DNA of 64,000 nt. Origin: Pogonophryne albipinna. Its lineage: Eukaryota > Chordata > Actinopteri > Perciformes > Artedidraconidae. The position numbers and the translations under genes were made by a program. The stretch lies in assembly GCA_028583405.1 (NCBI GenBank), contig CM053243.1, forward strand, positions 30,183,632-30,247,631, in the 5' to 3' direction. Positions 61,543-64,000 of this stretch are shown in pieces (position 1 is the stretch's first letter; each line of letters opens with the position of its first letter). The notes beneath the pieces are model-generated. The model saw only the letters and a program-made list of their open reading frames with translations, was not told where the DNA came from and ran no database searches.

Positions 61543-63470
61543 ACGACGACTTTCACAAACTATTGACATTTCTGAAAAGTGAGCCTCTGGTAAAGATGTG
61601 CATGAATAAAATGAGAGTAAATGGCAGGAGTTGATGAAAAGCAGCTTGATCATTCATTCATGTTGTCAAACTGCTGAGTGGCAGTTTCTTTTAGAGAGGA
61701 AACTTTGGTTGAAGCCTTGCCTCGGGCCGTCAACAGTTAGAGTAAGACAAGAGGATATTTTTCTAGCGTGTGATGATACACAGCTCAATCTTTCAGACTG
61801 CTGACAATTCATTTTCATGAAGTTTATGAAAAACAAATAGAGCTATTGACGGGGGGAAACCACCCAGGGTTAGTGTTGGTCGGATTTAGAGTGAACAGAT
61901 AGGTTTCATAAGCACCGGCCGGTCCCAGACAGGTGCGCCTCAGTGCTGAGACATCACTGTGGCTGCTGAGACAGAGGCTGATTGTGATGCAGACATGTTT
62001 CTCAGACCTTTTCTGCTTCAAAGGTGGGGTTCTCTTGAGGCACATAGAGCAGCTCGTTTTATCTTTCTCTGGCTTTCTCCCTGTCTTCTGAAGTGTGTGT
62101 ATGTGTGTTTGAGTATTAGATGATGGATAGATTGGGTTAGGACTGAAGTAATTGCATGCACAAATGTTGGGAATGATTTAAATCTGTGCTGCCAGGAGAG
62201 AATACCAAATGTGCCCCCCATCGCACAGCAGGAAGGGAAGAAAATAGAGGTTAGATCTATTATTATCATTCATTTAAAATAAATAGGCCTGCAAATGCCA
62301 ATTCGTTTAATTATCTATTTTCTGCTAAATTATTTACGAAATGAATGGATTATGCAGTGAATTTAGTGAAAAATGTCCTTACTTATTTCCCAGATCCAAA
62401 ACAATATTATTTGTACTTGCCTTTTTTGAATCAACAACAATTCCAAAAACTGAAATATTAAGTTTGCTGTCACATAAGATAAAGTAAAGCAATTATCTTC
62501 CAAACGTTTAAAAAGCTGAAGCAGTTGAATGTTTGAGGTTGTTGCTTGAAAACAAAGCTCCATAATCCAAATCCAAGAAAAATTATAAGCCATTTATGAC
62601 CACCCCAAAACACAAAAAGATACAGAACAGAGACCAAGAAATCAATAAACAAGTTGTGCTGATTTCTCACCTCGTCAACATAATGCTGTATTAACATTCA
62701 TCCAGTAGATGGCAGAATTTAATCACTTCAACCCATTTGGCAGCTACACCAAACCAGTTCCAGACCTTAAAATGAATTATAAAATGTACAAATAGATGTA
62801 AGGCCCATATTTTTCACCAATTGAACGGTCTTTTGAACCTTTTTGTGTGACGCATAGCCCTGTGACATCGCTTCCTTCCCCCGCCATTGATTCAGAGAGG
62901 AAGAGGTGCTTCTTCTAAGGACATCCTCTCTTTTCCTTTAACCTAACATACCGGCTTGCCTGACCCCTTTGCTGGCGGCAAACATGTTAAAAGGACAGGA
63001 CAGTGCAGGGCAGTATCGACAGCGACACAGGATGAGAGTTGTTTTGTCCGGTACACTCAGCACTATCTGATCTGCCACCGGGACAACAAGAGGAAGGAAG
63101 GGTTGACGACATCATGCAGAAGCTAAGACTCTACCGTGGACAGACCTGAAATACTGCTGCTGTGTTATTATTATGCAGAAAATGTGAAGTAGACTTATCT
63201 GATTAGATAATGCTGCCCAAAGACTTAAACCCTGCTGGGAGGAAAAGGAGTTGTGACTGGTATACTCAATATTTGCATCTCATCACTGAGCCATTGAAAC
63301 TTCAAAAATGTGGAGAAGGGGGGTTATTTACAGTGTGCAAAATACCCGTCAATAATCGGGGGGGTCCCCATCTCCCGTTTATTGCTCAATATACCGGTCG
63401 AAGATTTCTCAATATGCAGTAGGCCTATACAATATTTCATGGATGCAAGTCAAGACAATCAGTAGTCTAT

Positions 63471-63800
63471 AGCAGCGTTTCTCAACCGGGGCGCCGTCCT
63501 TCCGTCAAATAATTCTATATTCTGACGTTCATATGAATGAATTAATATGCGACCGTTAAAGAGCCGTCTGTTTTCGATTCTATGCGAGGAAATGCTTTTG
63601 CCAGCGAAAATAGAAGATATTTATGAATTAATGTTTTGAATTATGAATACTGGACATAAGCTTAAAAACATGTTAGTGACGATTGCAAGTGACAAATACA
63701 TATTGTAATTCGAGACCCCCCTCAAATGTTGCTGTTGAGGCTTTCAGGGAGGCTCAGGTGTTAATCAGGGGGGTCGAGCTCCCCCGGACCCCCCCCGTAT
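63471..63800. mobile_element. Possible hAT terminus
   Basis: CAGCGTTTCTCAACCGGGGC at 63472 is a common form of hAT termini in vertebrates. No inverted partner (GGTTGAGAAACGCTG) is seen before the window end, so the element is partial, decayed or extends beyond. The right boundary given is arbitrary. Confidence 0.35.
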
Positions 63801-64000
63801 TTCGCACGCTGGTTATTTATATCTCTGTAAGCAGTTATACTTACTGATTTAAGGGATGTATTTGCTTCTTACTGCACTTTAGTAATCAAGTTTTCACTCC
63901 ATTCATTAAGATGATTACCTCGAAAGTCTGGGACAACAGAGTCTGAGACAAAACCAACTACTGTAATCTAATTACAAATACTTTTTTTCACTCTGCTGAA
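63801..64000. other. Window end, nothing recognised
   Basis: AT-rich sequence without identifiable features. Confidence 0.4.

Larger units (their letters stand above)
59896..63470. other. Intergenic, no gene recognised
   Basis: No supportable gene. It contains a short CA/TA/CA compound microsatellite at 61508-61542 and unique sequence. The ORFs present have no family resemblance. Confidence 0.4.

Overview
The window looks like teleost fish nuclear DNA. It holds a single recognisable host gene, a fish-type semaphorin-6D (sema6d) with 19 coding exons, in a background of very long GT/CA microsatellites and fish-type transposons (L2-like LINEs, a Rex1-like 3' end, hAT, PIF/Harbinger, an LTR retrotransposon and a Polinton/Maverick). 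No bacterial-style genes, CRISPR arrays, rRNA or tRNA genes were seen.

Layout. 1-14.8 kb is the 5' flank or 5' UTR introns of sema6d, with small transposon fragments, microsatellites and a CpG-rich block (about 8.3-9.7 kb) carrying splice-site-bounded sequences that may be untranslated first exons. 14.88-25.46 kb is the sema6d coding region on the + strand (1110 codons: signal peptide, sema domain, PSI domain, one membrane span, long proline/serine-rich cytoplasmic tail). A 3' UTR of about 2.6 kb ends near 28.1 kb. 28.1-42.2 kb is non-coding: a 5'-truncated, frameshifted L2-like LINE on the minus strand (32.4-35.1 kb), a Rex1-like fragment, two long microsatellites and some unique AT-rich stretches that resemble conserved non-coding DNA. 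42.3-44.1 kb is a non-autonomous LTR retrotransposon whose interior is a 33-bp coding minisatellite.

45.0-57.6 kb is a three-level nest of transposons, and the boundaries of each level can be read to the base. A hAT element (8-bp target duplication with one mismatch) is interrupted in its transposase gene by an L2-like LINE (6-7 bp duplication). The LINE is in turn interrupted in ORF2 by a 7,500-bp Polinton/Maverick derivative (exact 6-bp duplication CCTGAC, AG...CT ends, 910-bp terminal inverted repeats). The Polinton keeps only a truncated integrase gene among the recognisable family genes. The rest of its interior is inverted arrays of about 130- and 170-bp repeats, plus a small duplicated ORF I do not recognise. 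58.6-59.8 kb is a Harbinger-like element with a MADF-domain exon, followed by a LINE RT C-terminal scrap. The remainder to 64 kb shows no supportable gene.

Functionally, the only host product is a transmembrane guidance receptor/ligand. Everything else is mobile DNA, its remnants, simple repeats, or presumed regulatory and intergenic sequence. The most notable structure is the compact Polinton derivative and its nested setting.
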